This document shows, piece after piece, positions 29,820 to 40,273 of a stretch of DNA of 64,000 nucleotides. Source of the DNA: Rhizobium sp. Leaf371 (GTDB lineage: Bacteria > Pseudomonadota > Alphaproteobacteria > Rhizobiales > Rhizobiaceae). The DNA lies in the NCBI RefSeq assembly GCF_001424045.1, contig NZ_LMQB01000012.1:2973-66972 (forward strand), given 5' to 3'. The translations under genes and the position numbers were made by a program. The notes beneath the pieces are model-generated. The model ran no database searches and was not told where the DNA came from. It worked only from the letters and a program-made list of their open reading frames with translations. Each line of letters begins with the position of its first letter. Positions within the stretch are counted from its first letter, which is position 1.

Positions 29820-29846
29820 CCCTCTCCCCGCAAGCGGGGCGAGGGG
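29820..29846. repeat. rhizobial palindromic element
   Basis: CCCTCTCCCCGC and GCGGGGCGAGGG flank a 2-bp centre, an imperfect palindrome (one mismatch per arm). The surrounding CCCCTCACCCTAACCCTCTCC is a familiar rhizobial intergenic mosaic-element end. It lies 45 nt after the hisS stop and may act as a transcript end or mRNA stabiliser. Confidence 0.7.
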
Positions 29847-29934
29847 ACGCGGCACACGCACCCGCCATGATCGCCGAAGAGGTCAGCCACACCGGCTCTT
29901 CACCTCGAAAGCAGGGGGCCCATCACACCCTATC

Positions 29935-30066
29935 TTCTCTCCGCCTGCGGGGAGCCCGCCCGAGCCTCCCTTCTCTCTGCTTGCGGGGAGCCCGCCCGAG
30001 CCTCCCTTCTCTCTGCTTGCGGGGAGCCCGCCCGAGCCTTCCTTCTCCCCGCTTGCGGGGAGAAGG
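29935..30066 (+). repeat. 36-bp tandem repeat derived from a palindromic element
   Basis: Three full 36-bp copies start at 29935, 29971 and 30007, and a partial fourth starts at 30043. The units differ at a few bases. In the last copy the left arm meets its complete right arm, giving a perfect palindrome with 12-bp arms (about 30041-30066). The array therefore looks like repeated amplification of one half of a mosaic element. Confidence 0.85.
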
Positions 30067-30159
30067 TGCCGGCAGGCGGATGAGGGGCAGCATCCCCACG
30101 ACGGCACCGGGCTTCCAGCCCTTCAACCCCGCCCGCACGCCCCCGGGAACCGCACATCC

Positions 30160-31293
30160 ATGACCCTCTCCGACATGCCCGATTTCGCCCCGGACCTTCT
30201 CGCAGCCTTCACGGCCCGGCGGGCCGAGCGGGTGCATACGCCGGTCATCCAGCCGGCCGATCCCTTTCTCGACATGGCGGGCGAGGACTTGCGTCGGCGG
30301 ATCTTTCTCACCGCGAGCGAGACCGGGACGAGCCTTTGCCTGCGGCCGGAGTTCACCATTCCCGTCTGCCTGCGCCACATCGCCACGGCCACCGGCACGC
30401 CGAAGCGCTATGCCTATCTCGGTGAGGTCTTCCGCCAGCGCCGCGGCGGCGCGGAGGAATTCTATCAGGCCGGCATCGAGGATCTCGGGGAGCGGGACGT
30501 GGCCAGTGCCGATGCGCGCGCCATTGTCGACGCAATGGAGATCCTGCGCCTCGTTCTGAAAGGCAGAAACCTTTCCCTGACACTCGGCGATCAGGCCGTG
30601 TTCGAGGCCGTGGTCGCCGCCCTCGGCCTGCCGGTCGGCTGGCAGAAACGGCTGATCCACGCCTTTGGCGACGCCGCGCATCTCGAAGCGCTGCTCGACC
30701 GGCTGGCCCGCCCGCAGCCCGTGGCCGGCCTCGATCCCGAGATCGAAGCCCTGCTGTCGGCAGACCGGGAGGACGATCTGATCGCCCGTCTCGAAAGCCG
30801 GATGGAGGAGACCGGATACTCCACCAATGCCAGCCGCTCGCCGGCCGAGATTGCCCGGCGGCTCAAGGAAAAGCGCGCGCTGGCCGAGACGCGCCTCGAC
30901 GGTTCGGCCCTGCTGCTGCTGCGCGAATTCCTGACGTTGCGCCTGCCGCTCGCCGAGGCGTCCGCCGCACTCGCCGGCTTTGCCGATGCCGCGGACCTGA
31001 AACTCGGCCCGGCGATCGCCGCTTTCGACGCGCGTCTCGCCGCGCTCGCCAATGCCGGTGCGGATCTCTCCGCCATGACCTACCGCGCCGCCTTCGGCCG
31101 CCCGCTCGATTACTACACCGGCATGGTCTTCGAAATCACCGCCGCCGGCGGCGAGGTGCTTGCCGGCGGCGGGCGCTTCGACCGGCTGATGACGTTGCTG
31201 GGCGCTGAGAGCCACATCCCGGCCGTCGGCTTCTCGCTGTGGCTCGATCGCATCGACACGCTGCGCACGCGCAGATCGGGAGAGCCGGCATGA
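30160..31293 (+). CDS. hisZ: ATP phosphoribosyltransferase regulatory subunit HisZ
   Basis: HisRS-like protein without aminoacylation activity that assembles with the short HisG to form the first enzyme of histidine biosynthesis. The 377-aa length suits HisZ. It keeps class II synthetase remnants ([48 protein letters not shown]). I chose ATG 30160 because the upstream extension runs through repeats. hisG overlaps its stop by 4 nt, indicating coupled translation and matched stoichiometry. Confidence 0.93.
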   Translation: MTLSDMPDFAPDLLAAFTARRAERVHTPVIQPADPFLDMAGEDLRRRIFLTASETGTSLCLRPEFTIPVCLRHIATATGTPKRYAYLGEVFRQRRGGAEEFYQAGIEDLGERDVASADARAIVDAMEILRLVLKGRNLSLTLGDQAVFEAVVAALGLPVGWQKRLIHAFGDAAHLEALLDRLARPQPVAGLDPEIEALLSADREDDLIARLESRMEETGYSTNASRSPAEIARRLKEKRALAETRLDGSALLLLREFLTLRLPLAEASAALAGFADAADLKLGPAIAAFDARLAALANAGADLSAMTYRAAFGRPLDYYTGMVFEITAAGGEVLAGGGRFDRLMTLLGAESHIPAVGFSLWLDRIDTLRTRRSGEPA

Positions 31294-31991
31294 CCATCAC
31301 CATCGCGCTCCCCTCCAAGGGCCGCATGAAGGACGAGGCCTCCGCCATCTTCGAGCGCGCCGGGCTAAAAATATCCACCGTCGGCAACGACCGCTCCTAT
31401 CGCGGCCGCGTCGAGGGCATGGACGATGTCGAGATCGCTTTCCTGTCGGCGTCGGAGATCTCCCGCGAGATCGGCGCCGGTGCCGTGGATTTCGGCGTGA
31501 CGGGCGAAGACCTCGTGCGCGAGGGCCTTGCGGACGCCGACGAGCGCGTCGATTTCTGCGCCCGGCTCGGCTTCGGCCATGCCGATGTCGTCGTCGCCGT
31601 GCCGGATATCTGGCTCGACGTCGACACCATGGCCGATCTCGGCGATGTCGCGGCCGAGTTCCGAACCCGCCACGGCCGCCGGCTTGCCATCGCCACCAAA
31701 TACTGGCGCCTGACCCAGCAGCACTTTTCCGGCAGCCACGGCATCCAGCTTTATCGCATCGTCGAAAGCCTCGGTGCCACCGAAGGCGCGCCGGCGTCCG
31801 GCTCCGCCGATATCATCGTCGATATTACCTCCACCGGCTCGACCTTGAAGGCCAACCACCTCAAAATCCTCTCCGACGGCATCATCCTGCGCTCCCAAGC
31901 CTGCCTCGTCCGCGCCCGCAAGCCGGAGCATGATGGGGACGCGCGGATCAGGGAGATCGTGGAGCGGGTGCAGGGGGCTTTGCGGGGTTAG
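31290..31991 (+). CDS. hisG: ATP phosphoribosyltransferase, short form
   Basis: Condenses ATP with PRPP to form phosphoribosyl-ATP, the first step of histidine synthesis. The 233-aa protein is the short HisG that lacks the regulatory domain and needs HisZ. Diagnostic segments are [14 protein letters not shown] at the N-terminus, [12 protein letters not shown], and the PRPP-binding [16 protein letters not shown]. The start ATG overlaps the hisZ stop. The end overlaps the convergent GNAT gene by 4 nt. Confidence 0.95.
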   Translation: MTITIALPSKGRMKDEASAIFERAGLKISTVGNDRSYRGRVEGMDDVEIAFLSASEISREIGAGAVDFGVTGEDLVREGLADADERVDFCARLGFGHADVVVAVPDIWLDVDTMADLGDVAAEFRTRHGRRLAIATKYWRLTQQHFSGSHGIQLYRIVESLGATEGAPASGSADIIVDITSTGSTLKANHLKILSDGIILRSQACLVRARKPEHDGDARIREIVERVQGALRG

Positions 31992-32455
31992 CGTTCGCGC
32001 GAGAGCGGTTCTCCGATAACGAAAATATCGAGCCCATTCACGTTGCTCTCGATCAGTCTGAAACCCTGTTTCAGATAATAGGCCTGCTTGTCCGGCGCTG
32101 CGCATAGATAGCAGCAGGAGACGGTATCTGTGGCCGCTTCTGAACGGGCTGCGGTCAACAAACGCGCAGCCAAGCCTTGGCGTCTGAATTCGGGCTCGAC
32201 CCAAAGTGCAGCGATCCAAGGCGAATATTGGGGACGAGCGTCATGATCGTGCTCGATGACCAGCACGGATCCCGCATAGGTGTCGCCCCGGTGCGCGACG
32301 AGCGCGAAAGGAACGCCGGTCCCGCCGATCATCGGGTCGAGATGGGCCCGATAGTCCTCCAACGTGACACCGCTTTCCGTCCACCACGCATTCCACGCGC
32401 GGTCTGCGATGATGCTTGCAAAACCCGGCTGGTGCTTAAGGTTGGAAATTTTCAT
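31988..32455 (-). CDS. GNAT-family N-acetyltransferase
   Basis: A 155-aa single-domain acetyltransferase. The acetyl-CoA loop (motif A) is in [19 protein letters not shown] (V-x-P-x-x-R-x-x-G-x-x), followed by the usual beta5-alpha4 region ([19 protein letters not shown]). The substrate is unknown. It is convergent with hisG and divergent from the GST gene (123-bp gap). Confidence 0.87.
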   Translation of the reverse strand: MKISNLKHQPGFASIIADRAWNAWWTESGVTLEDYRAHLDPMIGGTGVPFALVAHRGDTYAGSVLVIEHDHDARPQYSPWIAALWVEPEFRRQGLAARLLTAARSEAATDTVSCCYLCAAPDKQAYYLKQGFRLIESNVNGLDIFVIGEPLSRER

Positions 32456-32578
32456 CTGTGGCGGAACTCCTGGTCATTGCTGTTGCTGCGATGAACGAAA
32501 ATCACAGCACCGCCCGCTGACATCCCGTCCCATCACACCTATGTGAAACCGCAACCGTTTCCAAGGAACCCGTCTCAT

Positions 32579-33286
32579 ATGGCCGATTTCTCTTCCTTCC
32601 CCATCACCACCCGCTGGCCCGCCACCCGTCCAGACGCCATCCAGCTCTATTCGCTGCCGACACCGAATGGCGTGAAGGTCTCGATCGCGCTCGAAGAACT
32701 TGGGCTGGACTATGAGCCTCACCTCGTTTCCTTCGGCACCAACGACCAGAAGTCGTCGGAATTCCTGTCGCTGAACCCGAACGGCCGCATCCCCGCGATC
32801 ATCGATCCGAACGGCCCCGAGGGAAAGCCGATCGGCCTGTTCGAGTCGGGGGCCATCCTCATCTATCTAGCCGAGAAGACCGGAAAACTTTTCCCGGCGT
32901 CTGCTGCCGGGCGTTACGAGACGCTGGCCTGGGTCATGTTCCAGATGGGCGGCGTCGGGCCGATGTTCGGCCAGTTTGGTCATTTCTACAAGTTCGCCGC
33001 CGACAAGGTCGCCAACAACTCCTATCCGATGGAGCGCTACCGCGACGAATCCAAGCGGCTGCTGTCGGTGCTCGAAGCGCGCCTCGAAGGCCGCCAATGG
33101 CTGATGGGCGATGACTACACCATTGCCGATATCTCGACCTTCCCCTGGATCGACGGCGCCCGCAAGTTCTATGGCGGCGATCAGGTGCTCGACTATGCGA
33201 GCTTCCCGAACGTCGTCGCCTGGGTCGATCGCGCGCTGCAGCGCCCGGCCGTCCAGAAGGGCATGGAGATCCCCAAGCGGGATTGA
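32579..33286 (+). CDS. glutathione S-transferase (YghU/Ure2p-like)
   Basis: A 235-aa cytosolic GST. The thioredoxin-fold N-terminal domain starts at about residue 20 (IQLYSLPTPNGVKVSIALEELGLDYEPHLV) and includes the cis-Pro/Glu-Ser glutathione site (GRIPAIID...LFESGAILIYLAE). The helical C-terminal domain contains DDYTIADIS, the conserved N-capping segment. The arrangement PTPNGVKVSI is that of the YghU/YfcG group, which act as disulfide reductases or organic-hydroperoxide reductases. The ATG at 32579 gives a family-like length. Confidence 0.9.
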   Translation: MADFSSFPITTRWPATRPDAIQLYSLPTPNGVKVSIALEELGLDYEPHLVSFGTNDQKSSEFLSLNPNGRIPAIIDPNGPEGKPIGLFESGAILIYLAEKTGKLFPASAAGRYETLAWVMFQMGGVGPMFGQFGHFYKFAADKVANNSYPMERYRDESKRLLSVLEARLEGRQWLMGDDYTIADISTFPWIDGARKFYGGDQVLDYASFPNVVAWVDRALQRPAVQKGMEIPKRD

Positions 33287-33369
33287 TCAGAAGCGCTTTC
33301 TCTCCCGCATTGACGCTTCCGCGCGTGACGGGATAGGTCACGGGCGGAACGATGCGAAGGGAGGACAGC

Positions 33370-34620
33370 GTGGCGGAAGAGCTTGGCGGGATCGGAGTGC
33401 AGGACGACCGGCTCGTCGTGGTCGGCGGCGGGCAGGCGGCCTTCGCGCTGATCGCGCGGCTTCGGGCGCTGAAGGATAGCCGTCCGATCACGCTGATTTC
33501 GGACGAGCCGAGCCTGCCCTACCAGCGCCCGCCGCTGTCGAAGAAATATCTGCTTCGTGAGATGACGCTCGACCGGCTGCAATACCGGCCGGAAAGCTGG
33601 TATGCCGAGCAGGCGATCGACCTCCGGCTCGCCACCCGCGTGACCGCCATCGACCGCGCGGCGAAATCCGTGGTCCTGAGCGACGGCACGAGGCTTCCTT
33701 ACCACACGCTGGCGCTTGCGACCGGCGCCACGCCCCGCCACCTGGCCGACAGCGTCGGCGGCGCTCTCGATGGCGTCTTCACCCTGCGCGATTTCGGCGA
33801 TGCCGACCGGCTGGCCGAGGCGATGCGCCCCGGTCGTCGCGTGCTGATCATCGGCGGCGGTTATATCGGGCTGGAGGCGGCGGCTGTTGCCCGCACGCTC
33901 GGGCTCGAGGTCACGCTGATCGAAATGGCCGACCGCATCGTCCAGCGCGTCGCGGCCTCGGCAACGTCGGACATTTTGCGCGCGCTGCACCTCTCGCGCG
34001 GTGTGGATCTGCGGGAGGGCACCGGCCTGACGCATCTCGTGGAAAAAGGCGGCCGCGTCGCCGGCGCCGAACTTTCGGACGGCACGACCATCGACGTCGA
34101 TCTCGTCATCGTCGGCATCGGCGTGTCCGCCAACGATCGCATCGCCCATGACGCCGGCATCGAGACGGCAAACGGCGTTATCGTGGATATCCACGGCCGC
34201 TCGAGCGACCCCTCCGTCTTCGCGATGGGCGATTGCGCCGTGTTGCCCTTTGCCGACATGCTGATCCGCCTGGAATCGGTGCAGAATGCGGTGGATCAGG
34301 CGGAAGCGATTGCCGCGACCATCGGCGGCACACCGACGCCCTATCATCCAAAGCCCTGGTTCTGGTCGGATCAATACGACGTCAAGCTGCAGATCGCCGG
34401 CTTCGGCCTCGGGCATGACGAAACGATCACGCGCGCCGGGCAAAGGCAGGGCAGCGCCTCCGTCTGGTATTACCGCCAGGGCAGGCTGATCGCGGTGGAT
34501 GCGATCAACGATGCCAAGGCGTATGTCGTGGGGAAGAAACTGATCGAGATGGGGGCGACGCCGGACAAGGCCGCCATCGAAAACCCCGCCACCGACCTTA
34601 AGGCGCTGCTCGTCGCCTGA
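33370..34620 (+). CDS. FAD-dependent NAD(P)H oxidoreductase, ferredoxin/rubredoxin reductase type
   Basis: A pyridine-nucleotide disulfide-oxidoreductase fold protein of about 416 aa. The FAD-binding motif VVVGGGQAAFALIARL is at the N-terminus and a second Rossmann motif (VLIIGGGYIGLEAAA) binds NAD(P)H. The FAD-contact segment VFAMGDCAV is present, and PYQRPPLSKKYL is typical of ferredoxin reductases of dioxygenase and P450 systems. No redox-active Cys pair is evident. I prefer the GTG at 33370, preceded by GGGAGGA, over 33352. No partner ferredoxin or oxygenase is adjacent. Confidence 0.88.
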   Translation: MAEELGGIGVQDDRLVVVGGGQAAFALIARLRALKDSRPITLISDEPSLPYQRPPLSKKYLLREMTLDRLQYRPESWYAEQAIDLRLATRVTAIDRAAKSVVLSDGTRLPYHTLALATGATPRHLADSVGGALDGVFTLRDFGDADRLAEAMRPGRRVLIIGGGYIGLEAAAVARTLGLEVTLIEMADRIVQRVAASATSDILRALHLSRGVDLREGTGLTHLVEKGGRVAGAELSDGTTIDVDLVIVGIGVSANDRIAHDAGIETANGVIVDIHGRSSDPSVFAMGDCAVLPFADMLIRLESVQNAVDQAEAIAATIGGTPTPYHPKPWFWSDQYDVKLQIAGFGLGHDETITRAGQRQGSASVWYYRQGRLIAVDAINDAKAYVVGKKLIEMGATPDKAAIENPATDLKALLVA

Positions 34621-34627
34621 TCCCGTC

Positions 34628-34849
34628 TTATTCGCCGAGATCGAGCTTGCTGCGCAAGGCGTCGATCCGCTTGGACGCCTCCGCCTTGGTGATGTCCTCG
34701 GCAAACTGGTCCGGCTGGTGCGCCTGCTCCGACAGCGTCTGCAGATAGGACCGCTGCGCTCCCGTCATCGGCTCGTCGCCGCTGACCCAATCGTCGGGGT
34801 TTTTCTCGGTGTTGGAAGACGTGTCGTTGGCAATGGTCTTGTCGGACAT
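34628..34849 (-). CDS. DUF3072 small protein
   Basis: A 73-aa hydrophilic protein with the DUF3072 pattern: PDDWVSGDEPMTGAQRSYLQTLSEQA followed by ITKAEASKRIDALR. It is acidic, probably mostly helical, and of unknown function. Members often occur as single genes in soil bacteria. It is convergent with the reductase gene (7-nt gap). Confidence 0.85.
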   Translation of the reverse strand: MSDKTIANDTSSNTEKNPDDWVSGDEPMTGAQRSYLQTLSEQAHQPDQFAEDITKAEASKRIDALRSKLDLGE

Positions 34850-34917
34850 GGACTGCTCCTGTGAACGTTATGTTCGCTAAACGTTCACGCGGGGAGGAGG
34901 TTCCCCCGGGGCGACAG

Positions 34918-35502
34918 CTATTGCCGGAGAAGCGCGGTAATGTCGGCTGCCAGGGCGTCGATGGTCGATGCGTCCGCATCCGTCGCCGTCACGCCGAGTG
35001 CGTCGAAACCGGCGCTCAAGGCATGATTGTCCAGAATCGATCGTTCGATGAAGCGATCGATGAGGTGCTTGCGTTCGGCCGTTGCGTGGTCGTAATCGGA
35101 GGCTGCTTCCACGCGCTGTCGCAAGACGGCATCGGGCGCCTGCAGGAAGACGATCCTGTATCGGGCGAGGTCAAGCGTCGAGAGATAGTCCGGCCGAAGG
35201 GCGGCACCTTCCATGATGAAAGGCTCCTCCAGGGTCTCCTGCCATTCGATGGCCTGAAGCAGGCGCGGCCACATGTTTTCGTGATGGACCTTCAGGAACC
35301 AGTGGGCGGTCTCGGGCGAGAGGCCGGTGTAGAACTCTGCGACCTGAGGCTTCACCTCTGGCCAGGGTCGCCCGGGGTGACGCCCGAGATCGTCGGTCGA
35401 GATGACCGTCCAGCCGAGGCTGCCCCCGAGCCGCGCCGCGAGAGACGACTTTCCGACATGAGACGTGCCGGCGATGAACAGTCCGGATGGCATCGGCATC
35501 AT
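34918..35502 (-). CDS. P-loop kinase-like protein
   Basis: A 194-aa P-loop NTPase. The Walker A motif is GTSHVGKSS at about residues 11-19, followed by LGWTVISTDDLGR, the usual second strand with an Asp pair. Later segments (RYRIVFLQAPDAVLRQRV, ERKHLIDRFIERS) resemble the LID and core of small-molecule kinases such as shikimate or 2-phosphoglycerate kinases. The substrate cannot be named. The gene lies between DUF3072 and groEL, both on the same strand but well separated. Confidence 0.75.
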   Translation of the reverse strand: MMPMPSGLFIAGTSHVGKSSLAARLGGSLGWTVISTDDLGRHPGRPWPEVKPQVAEFYTGLSPETAHWFLKVHHENMWPRLLQAIEWQETLEEPFIMEGAALRPDYLSTLDLARYRIVFLQAPDAVLRQRVEAASDYDHATAERKHLIDRFIERSILDNHALSAGFDALGVTATDADASTIDALAADITALLRQ

Positions 35503-35584
35503 GGCAACCTTTCGATGGCGCGCGCGCGGGTCGATGGGGTAGCGAATATGAGCAAAAGAAGCGAAAGACGAATACCCATCGACG

Positions 35585-35612
35585 AAAAAAGGGCGGCCCT
35601 CGCGGACCGCCC
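35585..35612 (-). terminator. Rho-independent terminator of groESL
   Basis: On the minus strand, GGGCGGTCC (35612-35604), loop GCGA, GGGCCGCCC (35599-35591, one T-G pair) and then TTTTTT (35590-35585). It follows the groEL stop by about 30 nt. Confidence 0.9.
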
Positions 35613-35641
35613 CTCATTCCATCGATCCGTTTCCGGATGGA

Positions 35642-37309
<1,668 letters not shown>

Positions 37310-37358
37310 TTAAGTGTCGTCGGATTGTACGAAGAGACTGCCGGAGGCAGAGCCGATA

Positions 37359-37655
37359 TCAGGCGATAACGCCCATGATGTCGGATTCCTTCATGATCAG
37401 CAGGTCTTCGCCGTTAAGCTTGACTTCGGTGCCCGACCACTTGCCGAACAGGATGCGGTCGCCGGCCTTGACGTCCAAAGGAACGACCTTGCCGCTATCG
37501 TCACGCGCGCCGGAGCCGACGGCGACGATTTCGCCTTCCTGCGGCTTTTCCTTGGCGGTGTCGGGAATGATGATGCCGCCCTTGGTCTTGGCTTCGGATT
37601 CGACGCGACGTACGACGACGCGGTCGTGCAGGGGGCGGAATGTAGTGCTTGTCAT
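37359..37655 (-). CDS. groES: 10-kDa co-chaperonin GroES
   Basis: A 98-aa lid subunit for GroEL. The core [19 protein letters not shown] and the mobile loop region ([15 protein letters not shown]) are standard, as is the C-terminal [16 protein letters not shown]. It is the first gene of the groESL operon. Confidence 0.98.
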   Translation of the reverse strand: MTSTTFRPLHDRVVVRRVESEAKTKGGIIIPDTAKEKPQEGEIVAVGSGARDDSGKVVPLDVKAGDRILFGKWSGTEVKLNGEDLLIMKESDIMGVIA

Positions 37656-37708
37656 TGTCTTTTCCCTCGATCAAATGACGCTGGGATCTCTCGGGATCCA
37701 TCGATCTG

Positions 37709-37735
37709 TTAGCACTCCGGTATGTCGAGTGCTAG
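37709..37735 (-). promoter_or_regulatory. CIRCE element (HrcA operator)
   Basis: TTAGCACTC (37709-37717), a 9-bp spacer, and GAGTGCTAG (37727-37735) match the CIRCE consensus TTAGCACTC-N9-GAGTGCTAA except for the last base. It lies 53 bp upstream of the groES start, so HrcA should repress groESL. Confidence 0.95.
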
Positions 37736-37743
37736 CAAGGCTG

Positions 37744-37772
37744 AGATAAGGGTGGTTTCTGCCGGAGTCAAG
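37744..37772 (-). promoter_or_regulatory. RpoH (sigma-32)-type heat-shock promoter of groESL
   Basis: Reading leftward: CTTGAC (37772-37767), 16 bp, CTTATCT (37750-37744). This fits the alphaproteobacterial heat-shock promoter pattern. Transcription would start about at the upstream edge of CIRCE, so HrcA would block initiation while RpoH drives induction. Confidence 0.7.
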
Positions 37773-37895
37773 GTTGAGGCCGTCATTTCTGTCGGCAGCC
37801 TGTCATGAGACCGTCGTACGAACGGTGCGCGACACGGGGCCGGATGCGCGTCGCACGCAACGGTCGGCGCGTGGATCGGGAATCGCTGGGGCAAC

Positions 37896-39299
37896 ATGAA
37901 CGATCAACACGGCACGAATGCGACAGCCCGGAATTTCGGCCCGTCCCGCGATGGTTCAAGCGCGGATTCAAGCGATGGTCAAAACTATGTTTCCACAGAG
38001 GGGGAGGTGGCCATTCGCCCCGCTTTCGCGGAAGCCGCGCGCGTCTGGGCGCGCATCGGCTGTCTCAGTTTCGGCGGTCCCGCCGGGCAGATCGCCCTGA
38101 TGCACCGCGAGGTGGTGGAGACCCGGCGCTGGGTGGATGAGGACCGTTTCCTCCATGCCCTGAACTATTGCATGCTGCTGCCGGGCCCGGAGGCGCAGCA
38201 GCTCGCCATCTATATCGGCTGGCTGCTGCACGGCACGCGCGGTGGCCTCGTGGCCGGCCTCTTCTTCGTGCTGCCCGGCCTTTGCGTTCTCCTCGGCCTT
38301 TCGACGCTCTACGCGCTCTACCACCAGACGGGCATGCTGTCGGCCGTCTTCTTCGGCCTGAAAGCCGCGGTCCTCGCCATCGTTGTCGAAGCCCTGCTGC
38401 GTCTGGCCCGAAGGGCACTGAAGACGACCGTGGCGCGCGCGATCGCGGCGCTCGCCTTCGTCTGTCTGTTCGTCTTCTCCGTGCCGTTCCCGCTGGTCAT
38501 TCTCGCGGCCGGCCTGTTCGGTCTCCTGACGGCCGGTCGCCAGGCGGCGAGTGCATCAATGGCAGAGGTGGCAGGTCCGGCCCGCACCTGGCCGCAGACG
38601 CTGGCGCTCGTCGCCGTCTGGGCCGGGCTCTGGGTCGCGCCGCTCGGTCTCATCGTTCTTCTCTGGGGTGGAGAGAGCGTCTTTGCCGCCCTTCATATCT
38701 TCTTTTCCAAGATGGCGGTCGTCACCTTCGGCGGGGCCTATGCGGTGCTTGCCTATGTCGCCCAGCAGGCGGTGGAAACGCATCACTGGCTGCGTCCGGG
38801 CGAAATGCTGGACGGCCTGGCGCTGGCGGAAACCACGCCGGGACCGCTGGTGCTGGTGCTCACCTTCGTCGGTTTCATGGCCGCCTTCCGCGTGCCGCCC
38901 ACAGGCCTCGATCCCGTGGTCTCCGGCCTCATCGGCGGACTGGTCGCCACCTGGGTCACCTTCGTGCCCTGCTTTGCCCTCATCTTTCTCGGCGCCCCCT
39001 CGGTCGAGCGGTTGCGCGGCAACCGGATGGCGGTCGCGGCCATGGCGGCGATCTCGGCAGCCGTGGTGGGCGTCATCCTCAACCTCGCGGTCTGGTTCGC
39101 CCTGCATGTGCTGTTTGCGCGCGTGCAGCCGGTCCGGCTCGGACCCCTGGTCCTGTCCGTGCCCGACCTTGCCTCCTTCGATCCCTGGGCGGCCCTTCTC
39201 GCACTGCTGGCAGCCGGCCTGCTATTCGTCGCGCGCCTGGGCGTGGTCGCCACGCTGAGCGTCTGCGCTGCCGGCGGCCTGCTCGTCTCGCTGCTGTGA
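37896..39299 (+). CDS. chrA: chromate efflux transporter ChrA
   Basis: A 467-aa membrane protein of the CHR family that exports chromate. It has the two homologous halves of long-chain ChrA: the first begins RIGCLSFGGPAGQIALMHREVV with PGPEAQQLAIYIGW, and the second shows FFSKMAVVTFGGAYAVLAYVAQ with ETTPGPLVLVLTFVGF. Around ten or more hydrophobic segments are visible. A hydrophilic N-terminus of about 45 residues is likely cytoplasmic. It diverges from groESL. No chrB or chrC regulator genes are adjacent. Confidence 0.93.
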   Translation: MNDQHGTNATARNFGPSRDGSSADSSDGQNYVSTEGEVAIRPAFAEAARVWARIGCLSFGGPAGQIALMHREVVETRRWVDEDRFLHALNYCMLLPGPEAQQLAIYIGWLLHGTRGGLVAGLFFVLPGLCVLLGLSTLYALYHQTGMLSAVFFGLKAAVLAIVVEALLRLARRALKTTVARAIAALAFVCLFVFSVPFPLVILAAGLFGLLTAGRQAASASMAEVAGPARTWPQTLALVAVWAGLWVAPLGLIVLLWGGESVFAALHIFFSKMAVVTFGGAYAVLAYVAQQAVETHHWLRPGEMLDGLALAETTPGPLVLVLTFVGFMAAFRVPPTGLDPVVSGLIGGLVATWVTFVPCFALIFLGAPSVERLRGNRMAVAAMAAISAAVVGVILNLAVWFALHVLFARVQPVRLGPLVLSVPDLASFDPWAALLALLAAGLLFVARLGVVATLSVCAAGGLLVSLL

Positions 39300-39423
39300 G
39301 GCGGCAGAAGAGGGTATTTCCGCAGGAATGCGACGGATAAGAGAGGCGATTGCCGCGTTTAGGCTTGTCTTTTGGTGACGTCCTTGCGATGTCAGCCGAC
39401 AGAAGTCTCAATGGGAAGCCTGC

Positions 39424-40272
39424 ATGGCCGTTCGCATCAACAGCTTTCGCGACATCGCAAACCGCTATGACGTGGTGCTATGCGACGTCTGGGGCGTGCT
39501 CCACAACGGCGTCGCGGCCTTTCGCTCAGCCTGCGAAGCCCTGACCGACGCCCGCAGTCGCGGCCTGACCGTCGTGCTTGTCACCAATTCGCCGCGCCCG
39601 CATCCCGGCGTCATCGTCCAGATCCGCGGCCTTGGCGTGCCCGATGCTGCCTATGACCGCATCGTCACCTCCGGCGACGTCACCCGCGCGCTGATCGCGG
39701 CCGGCCCGAAAAAGATCTACTTCATCGGCTCCGACCGCGACTTTCCGCTGCTGGCGGGCCTGGGCGTCGATATCGTCGCCTCCGAAGATGCCGAGATCAT
39801 CGTCTGCGCCGGCTTCTTCGACGACGAGACCGAGACGCCGGACGATTACCGCGCCACGCTCTCGGCCCTCGTCAAGCGCAACCTGCCCTTCATCTGCGCC
39901 AATCCGGATCTCGTGGTCGAGCGCGGTGAGCGGCTGATCCCCTGCGCCGGCGCCATCGCCAAGCTTTACGAGGAACTGGGCGGCGAGGCGCGGATCGCCG
40001 GCAAGCCGCACAAGCCGATCTATCGCGCAGCGCTCGGCGAAGCCAGGGCCGTGCGCGGCGCGCTCGACGGCGCCCGCGTCATCGCCATCGGCGACGGCAT
40101 GCCGACCGACGTTCGCGGCGCGCAGGATAGCGGCATCGACGTGCTCTATATCGGCGCCGGCATCCACAATGCCGAATACATGACCGGCGAAAAGACCGAT
40201 GAAGCGAAGCTCGCCGCCTTCCTGAAAAAGGAGGGCGCGACGCCGAAATGGTGGATGCCGCGGCTCGCGTGA
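39424..40272 (+). CDS. HAD-superfamily phosphatase, NagD-like (TIGR01459 type)
   Basis: A 282-aa class IIA HAD hydrolase. Motif I is CDVWGVLHNG, motif II VTNSPRP, the Lys of motif III lies in GKPHKPIY, and motif IV is IGDGMPTDVRGAQDSG. The family is widespread next to ribF in rhizobia, suggesting a role in flavin metabolism such as a phosphatase step, but this is not proven. ribF begins 1 nt after its stop codon, so the two are surely cotranscribed. Confidence 0.9.
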   Translation: MAVRINSFRDIANRYDVVLCDVWGVLHNGVAAFRSACEALTDARSRGLTVVLVTNSPRPHPGVIVQIRGLGVPDAAYDRIVTSGDVTRALIAAGPKKIYFIGSDRDFPLLAGLGVDIVASEDAEIIVCAGFFDDETETPDDYRATLSALVKRNLPFICANPDLVVERGERLIPCAGAIAKLYEELGGEARIAGKPHKPIYRAALGEARAVRGALDGARVIAIGDGMPTDVRGAQDSGIDVLYIGAGIHNAEYMTGEKTDEAKLAAFLKKEGATPKWWMPRLA

Positions 40273-40273
40273 C

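Larger units (their letters stand above)
29775..30159. other. hisS-hisZ intergenic region filled with rhizobial repeats
   Basis: A 385-bp gap without a gene of its own. It contains one palindromic element near 29820-29846, a 36-bp tandem repeat array (29935-30066), and the tail of a second palindromic element (to about 30091, ending GGATGAGGGGCAGC). The hisZ frame happens to stay open through it, but the resulting repetitive peptide is not expected to be translated. Confidence 0.75.

Noticed and set aside
29935..30066. CRISPR array
   Set aside because: The 36-bp units are directly adjacent with no unique spacers and derive from a palindromic intergenic element; no cas genes are present.
29775..30159. 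N-terminal extension of HisZ reading through the tandem repeats
   Set aside because: The frame is open, but the peptide would be a translation of intergenic repeats; HisZ of usual length starts at 30160.
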